Below the pieces are notes generated by a model. The model did no database searches. It worked only from the letters and a program-made list of their open reading frames with translations, and was not told where the DNA came from. Position numbers and translations under genes: made by a program. From contig NZ_JAQGLB010000003.1 of the NCBI RefSeq assembly GCF_027853965.1, positions 372,001 through 436,000 on the forward strand: a stretch of DNA of 64,000 nt. The letters run 5' to 3'. Positions 1 through 8,500 of the stretch are shown piece after piece. This stretch comes from Saccharopolyspora indica. Its GTDB lineage: Bacteria > Actinomycetota > Actinomycetes > Mycobacteriales > Pseudonocardiaceae. Position 1 is the first letter of the stretch, and each line of letters starts with the position of its first letter.

Positions 1-831
1 TGGCACATGTCCGCCGACGAGCTCGCCGCGGCCGCCTACCAGGTGGCCTGCGAGGACATCGCCGCCAAGATCCGCACCATCTCGGTCTACCGCGGGCTCG
101 ACGTCCGCGAGTTCGGGCTGCTGCCCTTCGGCTCGGCCGGGCCGATGCTGGCCGACCGGGTCGGGCAGATCCTCGGCCTCGACAGCGTCGTCGTGCCGAC
201 CACGCCGGGCCAGTTCTCGGCGCTGGGCCTGCTGCAGAGCGACCTGCGCGCGACGAGCGCGCACTCGCTGATGATCCCGCTCCTGCCGGACAACGCCGAG
301 GACATCGAGGCCGGTTTCGCCGCGCTGGAGCGCAATCTCACCGCCGATCTGGTGTCGCAGGGCGTGGACGTCGAAGGGCTGATGTTCGACCGCGCCGTGT
401 TCGCGATGTACCGGGGCCAGACCTGGGACAACCGACTGCCCATCCCGAGCGGTCCGGTCACCGCGGAGTCCGCAGGTGCGATCGCCACCGACTTCCACGC
501 CTTCTACCAGGACTCCTACGGATTCTCCGCGGCCGAGATCCCCGTGGTGGTCTCCACCGTCGAGGTCACCGCGGTCCTCCCCCGCCCGCACAAGGTGCCC
601 GCGGCGGCGCCCGAACCCGGCGAGTCGCTGCTCGGCCACCGGCCGGTGCTCGTACCGGGAACCGGTGAGCGGGTGGACGTGCCGGTGCACGTCCGGGAGC
701 GGCTCCAACCCGGCGAGCGCGTCGCGGGTCCGGCGCTGGTGGCGGAGAAGTTCGCCACAACGCTGGTGCTGCCCGGCCGCAGCGCGCACGTCGACGAGCA
801 CGGCCTGCTGATCATCGAGAGCGACCGCTGA
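1..831 (+). CDS. Hydantoinase/oxoprolinase family subunit A (HyuA/AcxA-like), C-terminal part
   Basis: The reading frame is open at the left edge of the window, so only the last 276 residues are present and the true start lies outside. The visible part has the HyuA C-terminal signature: a run reading GLLPFGSAGPMLADRVGQ, then VVPTTPGQFSALGLL, which belong to the sugar-kinase-like ATP-binding half of N-methylhydantoinase, 5-oxoprolinase and acetone/acetophenone carboxylase A subunits. These enzymes use ATP to activate an amide, carbonyl or bicarbonate. The B subunit follows after 10 bases, so the two form a complex. The substrate cannot be read from the sequence; carboxylation of a ketone or hydrolysis of a cyclic amide are both possible. 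Confidence 0.85.
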   Translation, partial: WHMSADELAAAAYQVACEDIAAKIRTISVYRGLDVREFGLLPFGSAGPMLADRVGQILGLDSVVVPTTPGQFSALGLLQSDLRATSAHSLMIPLLPDNAEDIEAGFAALERNLTADLVSQGVDVEGLMFDRAVFAMYRGQTWDNRLPIPSGPVTAESAGAIATDFHAFYQDSYGFSAAEIPVVVSTVEVTAVLPRPHKVPAAAPEPGESLLGHRPVLVPGTGERVDVPVHVRERLQPGERVAGPALVAEKFATTLVLPGRSAHVDEHGLLIIESDR

Positions 832-841
832 GGAGCGACCC

Positions 842-2764
842 ATGACCATCTCAGCCGAAACCACCGGCGCCCCCGCGGAGTTCGAGCTCGACATCCTCCG
901 CTACGGCCTGATCGAGGTCGCCAGGGAGATGAACGACGCGCTGATGCGCAGCGCGTTCTCCCCGGTGTGCCGGGACATCCTGGACTGCACGACCGCGATC
1001 CACGTGCGCAGCGGCGACGGGTGGGAGACCGTGGCCCAGTGGGAGGGCTGCATGCAGCACGCCTTCACCTCCCCGCACATCGTCAACTTCGCGATGGACG
1101 ACTTCGACGTCGACTCGATGCAGCCCGGTGACGTCATCTTCGTCAACGACCCGTGGCGCGGGACCATCCACCAGTCCGACGTGAACCTGCTGCGACCGGT
1201 GTTCGTGAACGGGCGCGCGGAGTTCATCCTGCACTCGACCTCCCACCTGGTCGACCTCGGCGGCCCGATCCCCGGCGGCTTCGCCAACGGCACCCAGACC
1301 GCCTTCGAGGAGCAGCTCAAGCTGCCGCCGACGCTGCTGTACGCCAACGACGTCCCGGTCCGGCCGCTGTTCAACTTCCTGCTGGAGAACAACCGGGTTC
1401 CGCACCTGGTCCTCGGCGACCTCCGCGCGCTCTACGGCTGCCTGGTCGTGGGCGAGCGGCAGCTGCGGGCGCTCATCGAGCGCGGCGGCCTGGAGAAGGT
1501 CCAGGCCGCCGGGCGGTACGCGATCGAAGCCACCGAGCAGAGCATGCGCCGGGGCATCGCTGCCGTCCCCGACGGGGACTACACGGTGGAGGACTTCCTC
1601 GACGACGACGGCGTCACCGACGAACCGATCCCGGTGCGGGTCACCGTGAAGGTCCGCGGCGACAGCATGGAGATCGACTTCTCCGGATCGGGCAGGCAGC
1701 CGCTGGGCAACTGCGGCACGGCCTGGTGCGAGGCCGTGCGGTGCATCGAGGCGGTGAAGCTGATGGTCGACCCGAGCACCCCGGTCAACAGCGGCACGCT
1801 GCGCCCGATCGAGACCATCCTCCCGCAGGGCAGCGTGGTGTGCGTGCTGCCGCCGTCGAGCTGCTCCAACCACGCCGACATCGGCCCGCGGTGCATCAAC
1901 GCCGTGGCGAGCGCGCTCAGCGAAGCCGTCGGGGACCGCTCGATCGCCTGCGACACGGGGACCGCGCTGGTCATCAGCCTCGGCGGGATCGACACCCGCC
2001 CCGGCCACGAGGGCACGCCGTGGGGCGCCTTCGCGCTCACCGGCGGCGGCTGGGGCGGAACCTGGAAGGAGGACGGCGTCTCCTTCTGCGTGACGCCCAT
2101 CGGCAACTGCCGCACCTCCGTGCAGGAGCACGTCGAGATCGAGAGCCCGCTGATCATCGCGCAGCACGAGATGGTCCTCGACACGGCAGGCGCCGGCCAG
2201 TACCGGGGCGGTCTGGGTTCGGTGTACACGCTGACCGCCCAGTCCGACACGATGGTCACCGTCACCTGCGACCGGGTCCGCACCGGTGCGCCCGGCGCCG
2301 CCGGAGCCGGGGCCGGCGCTCCCGCCTTCGGCTGGTACATCCCGGACTTCGACCTGCAACGGCACTCCGATCCGCTCGACCTGCGCGGACTGGAGCCGCT
2401 GTTCGGCATGTTCGACGACGACGGCAGGCCCGACCCCAACGGCGGCGAGTTCTGCAAGGGCGCCCGCTACCGCACCGGCAAGATCTCCGGTCTCGTCCTC
2501 AAGGCGGGCGACGCGTTCCGCTTCATCATCGGCGGGGGCGGCGGCTGGGGAGACCCGCTGCTGCGCGACCTCGACCGCCTCGAAGAAGACGTGCGCAACG
2601 GCCTGTGCAGCCCGGAGTTCGCGGCCCAGGCGTACGGAGCCGTCCTGTCCGGGGACCACATCGATCGCGACGCGACCGCGGCACGCCGAGCGGAACTCGC
2701 CGCGCTCCGCGAGCAGGGCCGCTGGTCGGTGCCCACCGCCACGCCGCTGCGCTGGACCATCTGA
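842..2764 (+). CDS. Hydantoinase/oxoprolinase family subunit B (HyuB/AcxB-like)
   Basis: 640 residues, a normal length for N-methylhydantoinase B or the large subunit of acetone/acetophenone carboxylases. The ATG has the purine-rich stretch GAGGAGCG upstream. Family hallmarks are the PIPGGFANGTQTAFEEQL block near residue 145, the NNRVPHLVLGDLRA block near 185, and the glycine-rich C-terminal RFIIGGGGGWGDPLLRD near 565. It pairs with the HyuA gene just upstream and is followed after 14 bases by a zinc-ribbon protein. That third gene is unusual for hydantoinases but usual for acetone- and acetophenone-carboxylase systems, so I lean towards an ATP-dependent carboxylase. That is inference from gene order. 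Confidence 0.87.
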   Translation: MTISAETTGAPAEFELDILRYGLIEVAREMNDALMRSAFSPVCRDILDCTTAIHVRSGDGWETVAQWEGCMQHAFTSPHIVNFAMDDFDVDSMQPGDVIFVNDPWRGTIHQSDVNLLRPVFVNGRAEFILHSTSHLVDLGGPIPGGFANGTQTAFEEQLKLPPTLLYANDVPVRPLFNFLLENNRVPHLVLGDLRALYGCLVVGERQLRALIERGGLEKVQAAGRYAIEATEQSMRRGIAAVPDGDYTVEDFLDDDGVTDEPIPVRVTVKVRGDSMEIDFSGSGRQPLGNCGTAWCEAVRCIEAVKLMVDPSTPVNSGTLRPIETILPQGSVVCVLPPSSCSNHADIGPRCINAVASALSEAVGDRSIACDTGTALVISLGGIDTRPGHEGTPWGAFALTGGGWGGTWKEDGVSFCVTPIGNCRTSVQEHVEIESPLIIAQHEMVLDTAGAGQYRGGLGSVYTLTAQSDTMVTVTCDRVRTGAPGAAGAGAGAPAFGWYIPDFDLQRHSDPLDLRGLEPLFGMFDDDGRPDPNGGEFCKGARYRTGKISGLVLKAGDAFRFIIGGGGGWGDPLLRDLDRLEEDVRNGLCSPEFAAQAYGAVLSGDHIDRDATAARRAELAALREQGRWSVPTATPLRWTI

Positions 2765-2778
2765 GAAGGAGATCCCCG

Positions 2779-3039
2779 ATGTCACTCGACCGACTGCTCT
2801 TCCCGCGCCCGGAGACCCCGCGGGTCTCGGTGGAGCGGATCCCGGTGGACGCCACCTGCCCGTCCTGCGGCGGTACCGACATCGCCCGCTACCCGGTGGC
2901 CAACTACCAGGGCCCGCGGATGGTCGTGAAGTGCCAGGACTGCTTCACCCACCTGTCGGTGACCCGGCCCGAGCCCGCGGACAACTGGCCGGCCTGGCGC
3001 TCCCCCACCCGCGATTGGGCTCCTTCGCGCCTCGGCTGA
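2779..3039 (+). CDS. Small zinc-ribbon protein, possible third (gamma-like) subunit of the HyuAB enzyme
   Basis: A short gene of 86 residues starting at an ATG preceded by GAAGGAG with a suitable spacing. It has two CxxC knuckles, Cys27/Cys30 (CPSC) and Cys52/Cys55 (CQDC), the pattern of a structural zinc ribbon. It ends in a tryptophan- and proline-rich tail. Acetone carboxylase has a small gamma subunit and acetophenone carboxylase also has small extra subunits; the position directly after HyuA-HyuB suggests the same role here. I do not recognise it by sequence beyond the zinc ribbon, so a separate function is possible. Confidence 0.7.
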   Translation: MSLDRLLFPRPETPRVSVERIPVDATCPSCGGTDIARYPVANYQGPRMVVKCQDCFTHLSVTRPEPADNWPAWRSPTRDWAPSRLG

Positions 3040-3071
3040 CCCCCGCACGTTTGATCAGGAAGAGGGCAGAG

Positions 3072-3836
3072 ATGTCAGGATTGCTGGACGGCAAGATCGT
3101 TCTCATCACCGGAGCCGCGGGCGGGATCGGCCGCGCGACGTGCCTGCTCGCGGCCGCGGAAGGCGCGAAGGTCGCGGTGACCGACGTGTCCGCGGCGGGC
3201 GCGGAGAAGACAGCTGAGCTGGTTCGCGAGGCGGGCGGGGAGGCATTCGCTGCAGCCGCCGACCTCACCGACGGGGATTCCGTCGACGCGATGTTCTCCG
3301 CCGTCATCGACCACTACGGCCGCCTCGACGGCGCGTTCAACAACGCCGGGGTCAGCGGTGGGCAGGTCGGCCAGGGCGGCAAGCTCGTGGCCGACTGGGA
3401 CGAGGACGCCTTCGACCTCGTGCTCGCGGTCAACCTCAAGGGCGTCTGGCGGTGCATGCGCGCCGAGCTGAAGCAGATGACGGCCCAGGGTCACGGGACC
3501 ATCGTGAACACCGCATCGCTGGCCGGTCTCGCCGGGTTCAAGACCACCGCGGGCTATTCGGCGGCCAAGCACGGCGTCATCGGGCTGACCAAGACCGCGG
3601 CCATCGAGTACGCACCCGTCGTGCGGGTGAACGCGGTGTGCCCCGGCTACACCGACACCGACCTGATGAAGGACGCGATGGCCCGCGGTGGCTCGGCCAT
3701 CATGTCCCGCATCCCCGCCGGTGCCCTCGGCCAACCGGGCAACATCGCCGAGATGGTGTGCTGGCTGCTCTCCGACCGCGCGTCCTACGCCACCGGCGGC
3801 TCGTTCGTCGTGGACGGCGGCTACATGGCGGGCTGA
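3072..3836 (+). CDS. Short-chain dehydrogenase/reductase
   Basis: 254 residues, a classical SDR of the FabG type. It shows the Rossmann glycine motif TGAAGGIG near residue 13, NNAG near residue 90, and the catalytic Ser-Tyr-Lys in the stretch NTASLAGLAGF then YSAAKHG near residues 142-163. The C terminus reads FVVDGGYMAG as is common for the family. It would oxidise or reduce a hydroxyl/keto group with NAD(P)H. It is the last gene of the HyuAB-zinc-ribbon row, so it may form or consume the ketone handled by that enzyme. Substrate unknown. Confidence 0.88.
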   Translation: MSGLLDGKIVLITGAAGGIGRATCLLAAAEGAKVAVTDVSAAGAEKTAELVREAGGEAFAAAADLTDGDSVDAMFSAVIDHYGRLDGAFNNAGVSGGQVGQGGKLVADWDEDAFDLVLAVNLKGVWRCMRAELKQMTAQGHGTIVNTASLAGLAGFKTTAGYSAAKHGVIGLTKTAAIEYAPVVRVNAVCPGYTDTDLMKDAMARGGSAIMSRIPAGALGQPGNIAEMVCWLLSDRASYATGGSFVVDGGYMAG

Positions 3837-3859
3837 CCACGCCCGGGTCCACAACGGAC

Positions 3860-3886
3860 GGCGGGGAGCCGACCCGGCTCCCCGCC
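3860..3886. terminator. Bidirectional hairpin terminator
   Basis: A perfect 12-bp stem GGCGGGGAGCCG/CGGCTCCCCGCC with a 3-base loop, lying between the convergent SDR and MmgE/PrpD genes. There is no long U tract, as is common in actinomycetes. Confidence 0.7.
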
Positions 3887-3901
3887 GTTGCGCTCAGCCG
3901 G

Positions 3902-5296
3902 TCAGAGCACCAGGAGATCGACCACGAACGAAGCGGGCAGGGCCGGGTCGCCGTCGGTGATCGCCCGCAGCAGCTCCTCGCTCCGATCGGCCCCCAGCAC
4001 CGAGACCGTCAGGTCGCGGAACTTCGCGTCCAGATCGGCCTGCGAGACCGGGTTCTCCGCAGTGCCCAGCGGATTGTCGACGAACAGGTGCTCGCTGCGT
4101 CCGTCGCGGTAGGTGACGGTGATGTCGGCGACCCACTTGCCGGGGTGCGCGGTGTCGAGCTCCGGGTCGGGCGTGATGCGGATGCGGTTGGCCAGCTCCG
4201 CGATCTCACCGCCCTCGGACAGGTCCAGCCGCCCGTTGAGGTAGTCGTGGTGCGCGGTGAAGCCGTTGCCGCGCCCCAACAGCGACAGGGCGAACTGGAA
4301 GGGCAGGCTGTACTGGAGGTTCTCGATGCTCTTGGGCGCGTAGGCGTTCACGTTGCGGTTGCCCACGATGATGTTCCCGCCTGTCTGGATCCCCAGCTCG
4401 ACGGACTCGACCTCATCGGCCCGCCCGGTCAGCTGCCGCGCTCCGTCGATGTAAGCGTGGTTGATGCCGCAGCAGCAGTACGGCTTGATCCAGAGCCGTT
4501 CGATCTCGAATGGCGCACCCGGCCCGAAGGCCGCCGCCGCCTCCTCGCCCACCTCCCGGCCGACGAAGGTGCGGAAGAAGCCCTTGCCACCGGTCAGGAA
4601 GCCGACCGGCCCGGTGAGGCCCGCTTCGGCCATCTCGGCGGCCCGGATGCCGTTGCGCGTGCCGATCCCCGCGTGCACTCGCTTCACCGAGCCGCCCGAC
4701 GAGGTGTACTCGGTGGTACCCGAGCAGTGGCTCATCGCGATGGACAGCGCGTGCACGGTCTGTTCCAGGTCGAAGCCGCGCATCTTCGCCACCACCGCCG
4801 CGGCTCCGAAGTTCGACAGCACCGCGTGCGGGTGGAAACCGCGTTCCAGCAGCTCCGGCGCGGCGAGCACGCCGATGCGCGTGTAGACCTCGTAGCCCGC
4901 GACGATTCCCGCCAGCACTTCGCGCAGCGACGCGCCGATCTCCTCCCCGACTGCCAGCGCGGTCGGCACCACGCAGCTGCCGGGGTGGCTCGAACTGGCC
5001 CTGTGCGCGTCGTCGTACTCGAAACCGTGCCCGAAGGTCGCGTTCACGAACGCCGCGTCCGCAGCGCTCATCGCCTCACCGGAGGCGGTGACCCGCGCAG
5101 CGCCCGCAGCGTGCTGCCGCCGCGTCAGGTTCAGCACGACCTGGCTCCAGGACAGGTCCGCGCACCCGATCTGGACGGCCAGCTGGTCCTGCATCAGCCG
5201 CCGGGCTCCCTGCACCGCACCGGCCGGGAGTTCGTCGAACTCCAGCTCGGTGACCAGGCGCGCGACCGCCGATTCGACGGAGGGGATGTGCTGCAT
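3902..5296 (-). CDS. MmgE/PrpD family protein (2-methylcitrate dehydratase-like), copy 1
   Basis: 464 residues from an ATG (MQHIPSVESAVARL). The start is chosen because the family begins close to this all-helical segment and the upstream extension has no resemblance to it. MmgE/PrpD proteins include 2-methylcitrate dehydratase, cis-aconitate decarboxylase and iminodisuccinate epimerase; all act on small polycarboxylates. Typical segments are NATFGHGFEYDDAHR near residue 77 and HPGSCVVPTALAVGE near residue 95. It lies downstream of the enoyl-CoA hydratase on the same strand. A second member is at 20514-21932. No PrpB or PrpC is nearby, so a plain methylcitrate cycle is not supported. Confidence 0.85.
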   Translation of the reverse strand: MQHIPSVESAVARLVTELEFDELPAGAVQGARRLMQDQLAVQIGCADLSWSQVVLNLTRRQHAAGAARVTASGEAMSAADAAFVNATFGHGFEYDDAHRASSSHPGSCVVPTALAVGEEIGASLREVLAGIVAGYEVYTRIGVLAAPELLERGFHPHAVLSNFGAAAVVAKMRGFDLEQTVHALSIAMSHCSGTTEYTSSGGSVKRVHAGIGTRNGIRAAEMAEAGLTGPVGFLTGGKGFFRTFVGREVGEEAAAAFGPGAPFEIERLWIKPYCCCGINHAYIDGARQLTGRADEVESVELGIQTGGNIIVGNRNVNAYAPKSIENLQYSLPFQFALSLLGRGNGFTAHHDYLNGRLDLSEGGEIAELANRIRITPDPELDTAHPGKWVADITVTYRDGRSEHLFVDNPLGTAENPVSQADLDAKFRDLTVSVLGADRSEELLRAITDGDPALPASFVVDLLVL

Positions 5297-5347
5297 GAGG
5301 TGAAGTCTCGCTTCCGTTCCGGGTGTGACTGGTCTCGGAGTGCGCAG

Positions 5348-5371
5348 GGCCCGCACCACGCGATGCGGGCC
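5348..5371. terminator. Possible hairpin between enoyl-CoA hydratase and MmgE/PrpD genes
   Basis: An 8-bp inverted repeat GGCCCGCA/TGCGGGCC with an 8-base spacer sits in the 83-bp gap between two minus-strand genes. It could weaken read-through, but the stem is short. Confidence 0.35.
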
Positions 5372-5379
5372 GAGTCCCG

Positions 5380-6186
5380 TCAGGCGGTCGCCGGGCCGGG
5401 GAAGTCCGGGGCGCGGCGCTCCCGGTAGGACGCCACTCCCTCGACCACATCCGGACCGCCGAAGCCCAGGAACTCCAGCCCCAACGAGGCATCGAAGATC
5501 GGCCCCGCCTGCCGGTACCACTGGTTCAACGAGTACTTCGTCCACCGGATCGCATCCTGCGCACCCGCGCTCAGCTCCCCCGCGATCTCACGAGCGGTCG
5601 ACAGCAGCTCGTCCTCGTCGGTCGTCAACGACACCAGCCCGACCCGCTCCGCCTCCTCGCCGGTGATCCGGCGGCAGGTCAGCAGCAGGTACTTCGCTTT
5701 GGCCATCCCGCACAACATGGGCCACACCGAAGCAGCGTGGTCACCGGCCGCCACACCGAGCCGGGTGTGCCCATCGACGATCTTCGCCGTCCGCGCCGCG
5801 ATCGAGATGTCCGCCATCAGCCCGACCACCAGACCGGCGCCGACCGCGGGTCCGTGAATCGCAGAGATGATCGGCTTGTTGCAGGCGAGAATGTTGTAGT
5901 ACAGATCCCGCGCCTCGCGCAGCACCCGCATCCGCACCACGTAGTCGGCGATCTGCTCCTCTACGAGGTCGAAGCTGCCACCCGCGGAGAACGCCTTCCC
6001 CTCGCCCCTGACGACGACCGCGCGCACCTCCGGGTCGGCGTCGATCACCGGCCAGATCTGCGGGAGCTGCGCATGCGCATTCGCATCCACAGCGTTGAGG
6101 TTCGGGGCGTTGAACACGACCTCCAGCACCCCCGGCTGGTGGTTCTCGAAGGTCAACGCCGAGAAATCCTGGTACTTGTCGAGCAC
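5380..6186 (-). CDS. Enoyl-CoA hydratase/isomerase (crotonase family)
   Basis: 268 residues from a GTG start that has a good AGGGGAG ribosome-binding site. Crotonase features are [17 protein letters not shown] near residue 55, which forms the oxyanion-hole region, and [21 protein letters not shown] near residue 100. The first glutamate of the usual catalytic pair seems to be replaced near [16 protein letters not shown], where hydratases usually have an E and here there is GDHAAS; the enzyme may therefore be an isomerase, hydrolase or decarboxylase of the crotonase fold. AT-box copy 1 lies about 85 bp upstream. The gene is divergent from the GntR regulator. Confidence 0.85.
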   Translation of the reverse strand: MLDKYQDFSALTFENHQPGVLEVVFNAPNLNAVDANAHAQLPQIWPVIDADPEVRAVVVRGEGKAFSAGGSFDLVEEQIADYVVRMRVLREARDLYYNILACNKPIISAIHGPAVGAGLVVGLMADISIAARTAKIVDGHTRLGVAAGDHAASVWPMLCGMAKAKYLLLTCRRITGEEAERVGLVSLTTDEDELLSTAREIAGELSAGAQDAIRWTKYSLNQWYRQAGPIFDASLGLEFLGFGGPDVVEGVASYRERRAPDFPGPATA

Positions 6187-6270
6187 TGCTCTCCCCTTCC
6201 GCACGCTGCTGGGGCCGGCGGCCGTGCTCGCGCACCGCGGGCCACCGGCAAGCCTGAACGGTACAATGAA

Positions 6271-6291
6271 AAATATATGATGTGTAGAATT
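6271..6291 (+). promoter_or_regulatory. AT-box copy 1
   Basis: Core AATATATGATGT (6272-6283) in a GC-rich context, between the divergent enoyl-CoA hydratase and GntR genes. One of about fourteen similar elements in the window. Confidence 0.6.
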
Positions 6292-6391
6292 TACCTCTAT
6301 CCTGACCCGTGGTAGCCCCGGCACGAGCGCGGGCATCGCACTCGCCGACGGCGAATTGCCGCGCTACGTGCCGTACGCGGCGGTAACCTCG

Positions 6392-6410
6392 GGTATATGA
6401 TGTTCCAGCA
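6392..6410 (+). promoter_or_regulatory. AT-box copy 2, next to the GntR gene start
   Basis: Core GGTATATGATGT lies about 32 bp before the GntR start codon, a fitting place for an autoregulatory operator. Confidence 0.6.
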
Positions 6411-6434
6411 GTCCGTCGAGAAGCTGGAGTGAGG

Positions 6435-7139
6435 ATGTCGGTTGCGAGCGACCTGATCGCAGTCCGCGGGAACAAGCGGCGGCAGCTGCCCGACGAGGTG
6501 GCCAGCTACGTCCGCGAGCAGATCATGTCCGGGCACTACAAGCCAGGCGCCTTCCTCCGCATGGAACCCATCGCCGAGGCCGTCGGCGTCAGCAACACCC
6601 CGGTCCGCGAGGGACTGCTGACCCTGCACAACGAGGGCTTCGTCCAGCTCGTCCCGCGCCGCGGCTTCGTCGTCGCACCCTTCACCCGGCAGGACGTCCG
6701 CGACCTGTTCTGGGCCCAGGCCAAGCTGGCGGGCGAGCTCGCCGCGCGAGCGGCCAAGAACATCACGCCCGAGCAGCTCACCAAGCTCGAAGCGATCATC
6801 GAGGAGCTGGAGAAGGCGGTCAAGTCAGGCGACAAGGACCTCATCGCCGACCTCGGGCACGCCTTCCACCGCGAGATCAACCTCGCCGCCGGCTCGCACC
6901 GCCTGGCGCTGCTGCTCGCGGGAATCGTCAAGCACATGCCCAACCGCTTCTACGCCTCGCTGGAGTCCCGGGTCAGCTCGACCAGGGAACAGCACCCGCT
7001 CATGGTCGAAGCCCTGCGCAAGCGCAGCGTGCGCAAGGCCCGGACCCTCATGGAAGAGCACATCGCCGAGAGCGCCGACTACGTGATCGAGATGCTCGAG
7101 GAGAGCGGTTTCTGGGACGACGAGGACTCCGAGGACTGA
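6435..7139 (+). CDS. GntR-family transcriptional regulator (FadR subfamily, FCD domain)
   Basis: 234 residues from an ATG with GGAG five bases upstream; a GTG two codons earlier would overlap that ribosome site. The N-terminal 70 residues are a winged helix (LPDEVASYVREQI, then VSNTPVREGLLTL as recognition helix). The rest is an all-helical FCD ligand domain with acidic and histidine positions (LGHAFHREINLAAGSH near residue 139) that usually bind a metal and a small acid. FCD regulators normally control catabolic genes and respond to organic acids or acyl-CoA. Two AT-boxes flank its promoter, so it is my first candidate for the protein reading the AT-box. A broken relative is at 38673. Confidence 0.9.
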   Translation: MSVASDLIAVRGNKRRQLPDEVASYVREQIMSGHYKPGAFLRMEPIAEAVGVSNTPVREGLLTLHNEGFVQLVPRRGFVVAPFTRQDVRDLFWAQAKLAGELAARAAKNITPEQLTKLEAIIEELEKAVKSGDKDLIADLGHAFHREINLAAGSHRLALLLAGIVKHMPNRFYASLESRVSSTREQHPLMVEALRKRSVRKARTLMEEHIAESADYVIEMLEESGFWDDEDSED

Positions 7140-7164
7140 GCAGTCGCAACCCCTGACCCGAATC

Positions 7165-7195
7165 GCGCCCCGGAGGTCCTCGGCCTCCGGGGCGC
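7165..7195. terminator. Bidirectional hairpin terminator
   Basis: Perfect 12-bp stem GCGCCCCGGAGG/CCTCCGGGGCGC with a 7-base loop between the convergent GntR and racemase-like genes. Confidence 0.7.
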
Positions 7196-7200
7196 GGGTG

Positions 7201-8322
7201 TCAGCTCCCGCCAGCCCAGGTCTCGAGCAGGCTCCGCAGGTCGAGCGGCTCCGGGCGCGGAGTGGCCGGTTCGCGTGGAGCGGTCCGGCTGAAGCGCGGT
7301 GCCGGAGACGGGTGCAGAGCTCCGCCGATCCGCTGGAACAGCTCGCGCTCGGCGTTGTGCGGGTCCTCGGCCGCCTCGTCGAACGTCAGCACCGGCGTGA
7401 CGCACGCGTCGGTGCCCGCGTAGATCGCGGCCCACTCGGCCTGGGGCTTCGACGCCACCGCGGCGGCGATCAGTTCCCGCAGCTTCGGCCAGCCCGCCCG
7501 GTCGTGCTGGTCCGGCCAGTCGGCGACGTCGACGTCGAGCCGCGCGAGGAACTCCCGGTAGAAGTCGGCTTCCAGCGCTCCTACAGCGAGGTAGCGGCCA
7601 TCGGCGCACCGGTAGGTGTCGTAGTACGGCGCGCCGGAGTCGAGCCAGTTCGTACCGGGCTCGTCGGCGAACAGGCCCGCGGCTCGCAGGCCCTGCAGCT
7701 TCGCCGTCAGCAGGGCGACCCCGTCCACCATCGCGGCGTCCAGCACCTGTCCGCGCCCGGATCCACGCGCCTCCAGCAGTGCGCAGACGATGCCGAAGGC
7801 GGCCACCGTCCCGCCGCCGGCGTAGTCGCCGAGCAGGTTGATCGGCGGCCGGGGTGCCTCGCCCGCGCGGGCCATGGCGTGCAGCGCACCGGACTGCGCG
7901 ACGTAGTTGATGTCGTGCCCGGCCTGCTTGGCCATCGGGCCGGTCTGGCCGTAACCGGTGAGCCGGGCGTAGACGAGCGCCGGATTGCGCTCCAGGAGCA
8001 CCTCCGGCCCCAGCCCGAGGCGCTCGGCCACGCCGGGGCGGTACCCCTCGACGAAGACGTCCGCGGCAGCCACGAGCTGCCGGACCGCCTCCACACCGCT
8101 TGACTCCTTGAGGTCGGCCTCGACCGCCTCGACGCCGCGGTTGGCCAGGTCGTGCTCGGGGCGCAGCCCGTCGGTGTTGGCCAGGGCGCGCTGCGACCGG
8201 TTGGCCGGACGGGTCACCCGGACCACTTCGGCCCCCATGTCCGCCAGGAGCATCCCGGTGAAGGGAACCGGGCCCATCCCTGCCAGCACGACGACCCGGA
8301 CACCGGCCAGCGGCCCGCTCAT
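7201..8322 (-). CDS. CaiB/BaiF family III CoA protein, alpha-methylacyl-CoA racemase-like, copy 1
   Basis: 373 residues. The N-terminal Rossmann part has GMLLADMGAEVVRV. The catalytic pair known for mycobacterial alpha-methylacyl-CoA racemase (His in GHDINY, Asp in LGD[YF]xGGG) is present as His136 and Asp166, so I call it racemase-like and not a plain CoA-transferase. Such enzymes invert the 2-methyl centre of acyl-CoAs so that the (S) form can enter beta-oxidation. Close relatives with the same motifs are at 10585 and 52610. AT-box copy 3 is about 97 bp upstream. Confidence 0.85.
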   Translation of the reverse strand: MSGPLAGVRVVVLAGMGPVPFTGMLLADMGAEVVRVTRPANRSQRALANTDGLRPEHDLANRGVEAVEADLKESSGVEAVRQLVAAADVFVEGYRPGVAERLGLGPEVLLERNPALVYARLTGYGQTGPMAKQAGHDINYVAQSGALHAMARAGEAPRPPINLLGDYAGGGTVAAFGIVCALLEARGSGRGQVLDAAMVDGVALLTAKLQGLRAAGLFADEPGTNWLDSGAPYYDTYRCADGRYLAVGALEADFYREFLARLDVDVADWPDQHDRAGWPKLRELIAAAVASKPQAEWAAIYAGTDACVTPVLTFDEAAEDPHNAERELFQRIGGALHPSPAPRFSRTAPREPATPRPEPLDLRSLLETWAGGS

Positions 8323-8418
8323 GCTGCACCCCTGCTCGCGGCCGTTCCTCGGATCTCCAGAAAGCCCTCAACAGGGCCGGGGGTGTGCACAGCGTCGCTC
8401 CTTCGCCGGATGAATCTG

Positions 8419-8440
8419 GAATATTTTATATACAACATTC
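8419..8440 (-). promoter_or_regulatory. AT-box copy 3, most symmetric copy
   Basis: A 22-bp imperfect dyad in which 9 of 11 base pairs match; outer arms are GAATAT and ACATTC. It precedes the minus-strand racemase-like gene. Confidence 0.65.
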
Positions 8441-8500
8441 TTCGTCCGGCAACGAGATGCGCGGCGGCGCTTGAGCACCGCCGCGCACTCGCGACCCCGG

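Noticed and set aside
851-2785. 644-codon open frame antisense to HyuB
   Set aside because: It mirrors the codon bias of the real gene; the protein is alanine/valine/arginine rich without family motifs. High-GC DNA gives such long shadows.
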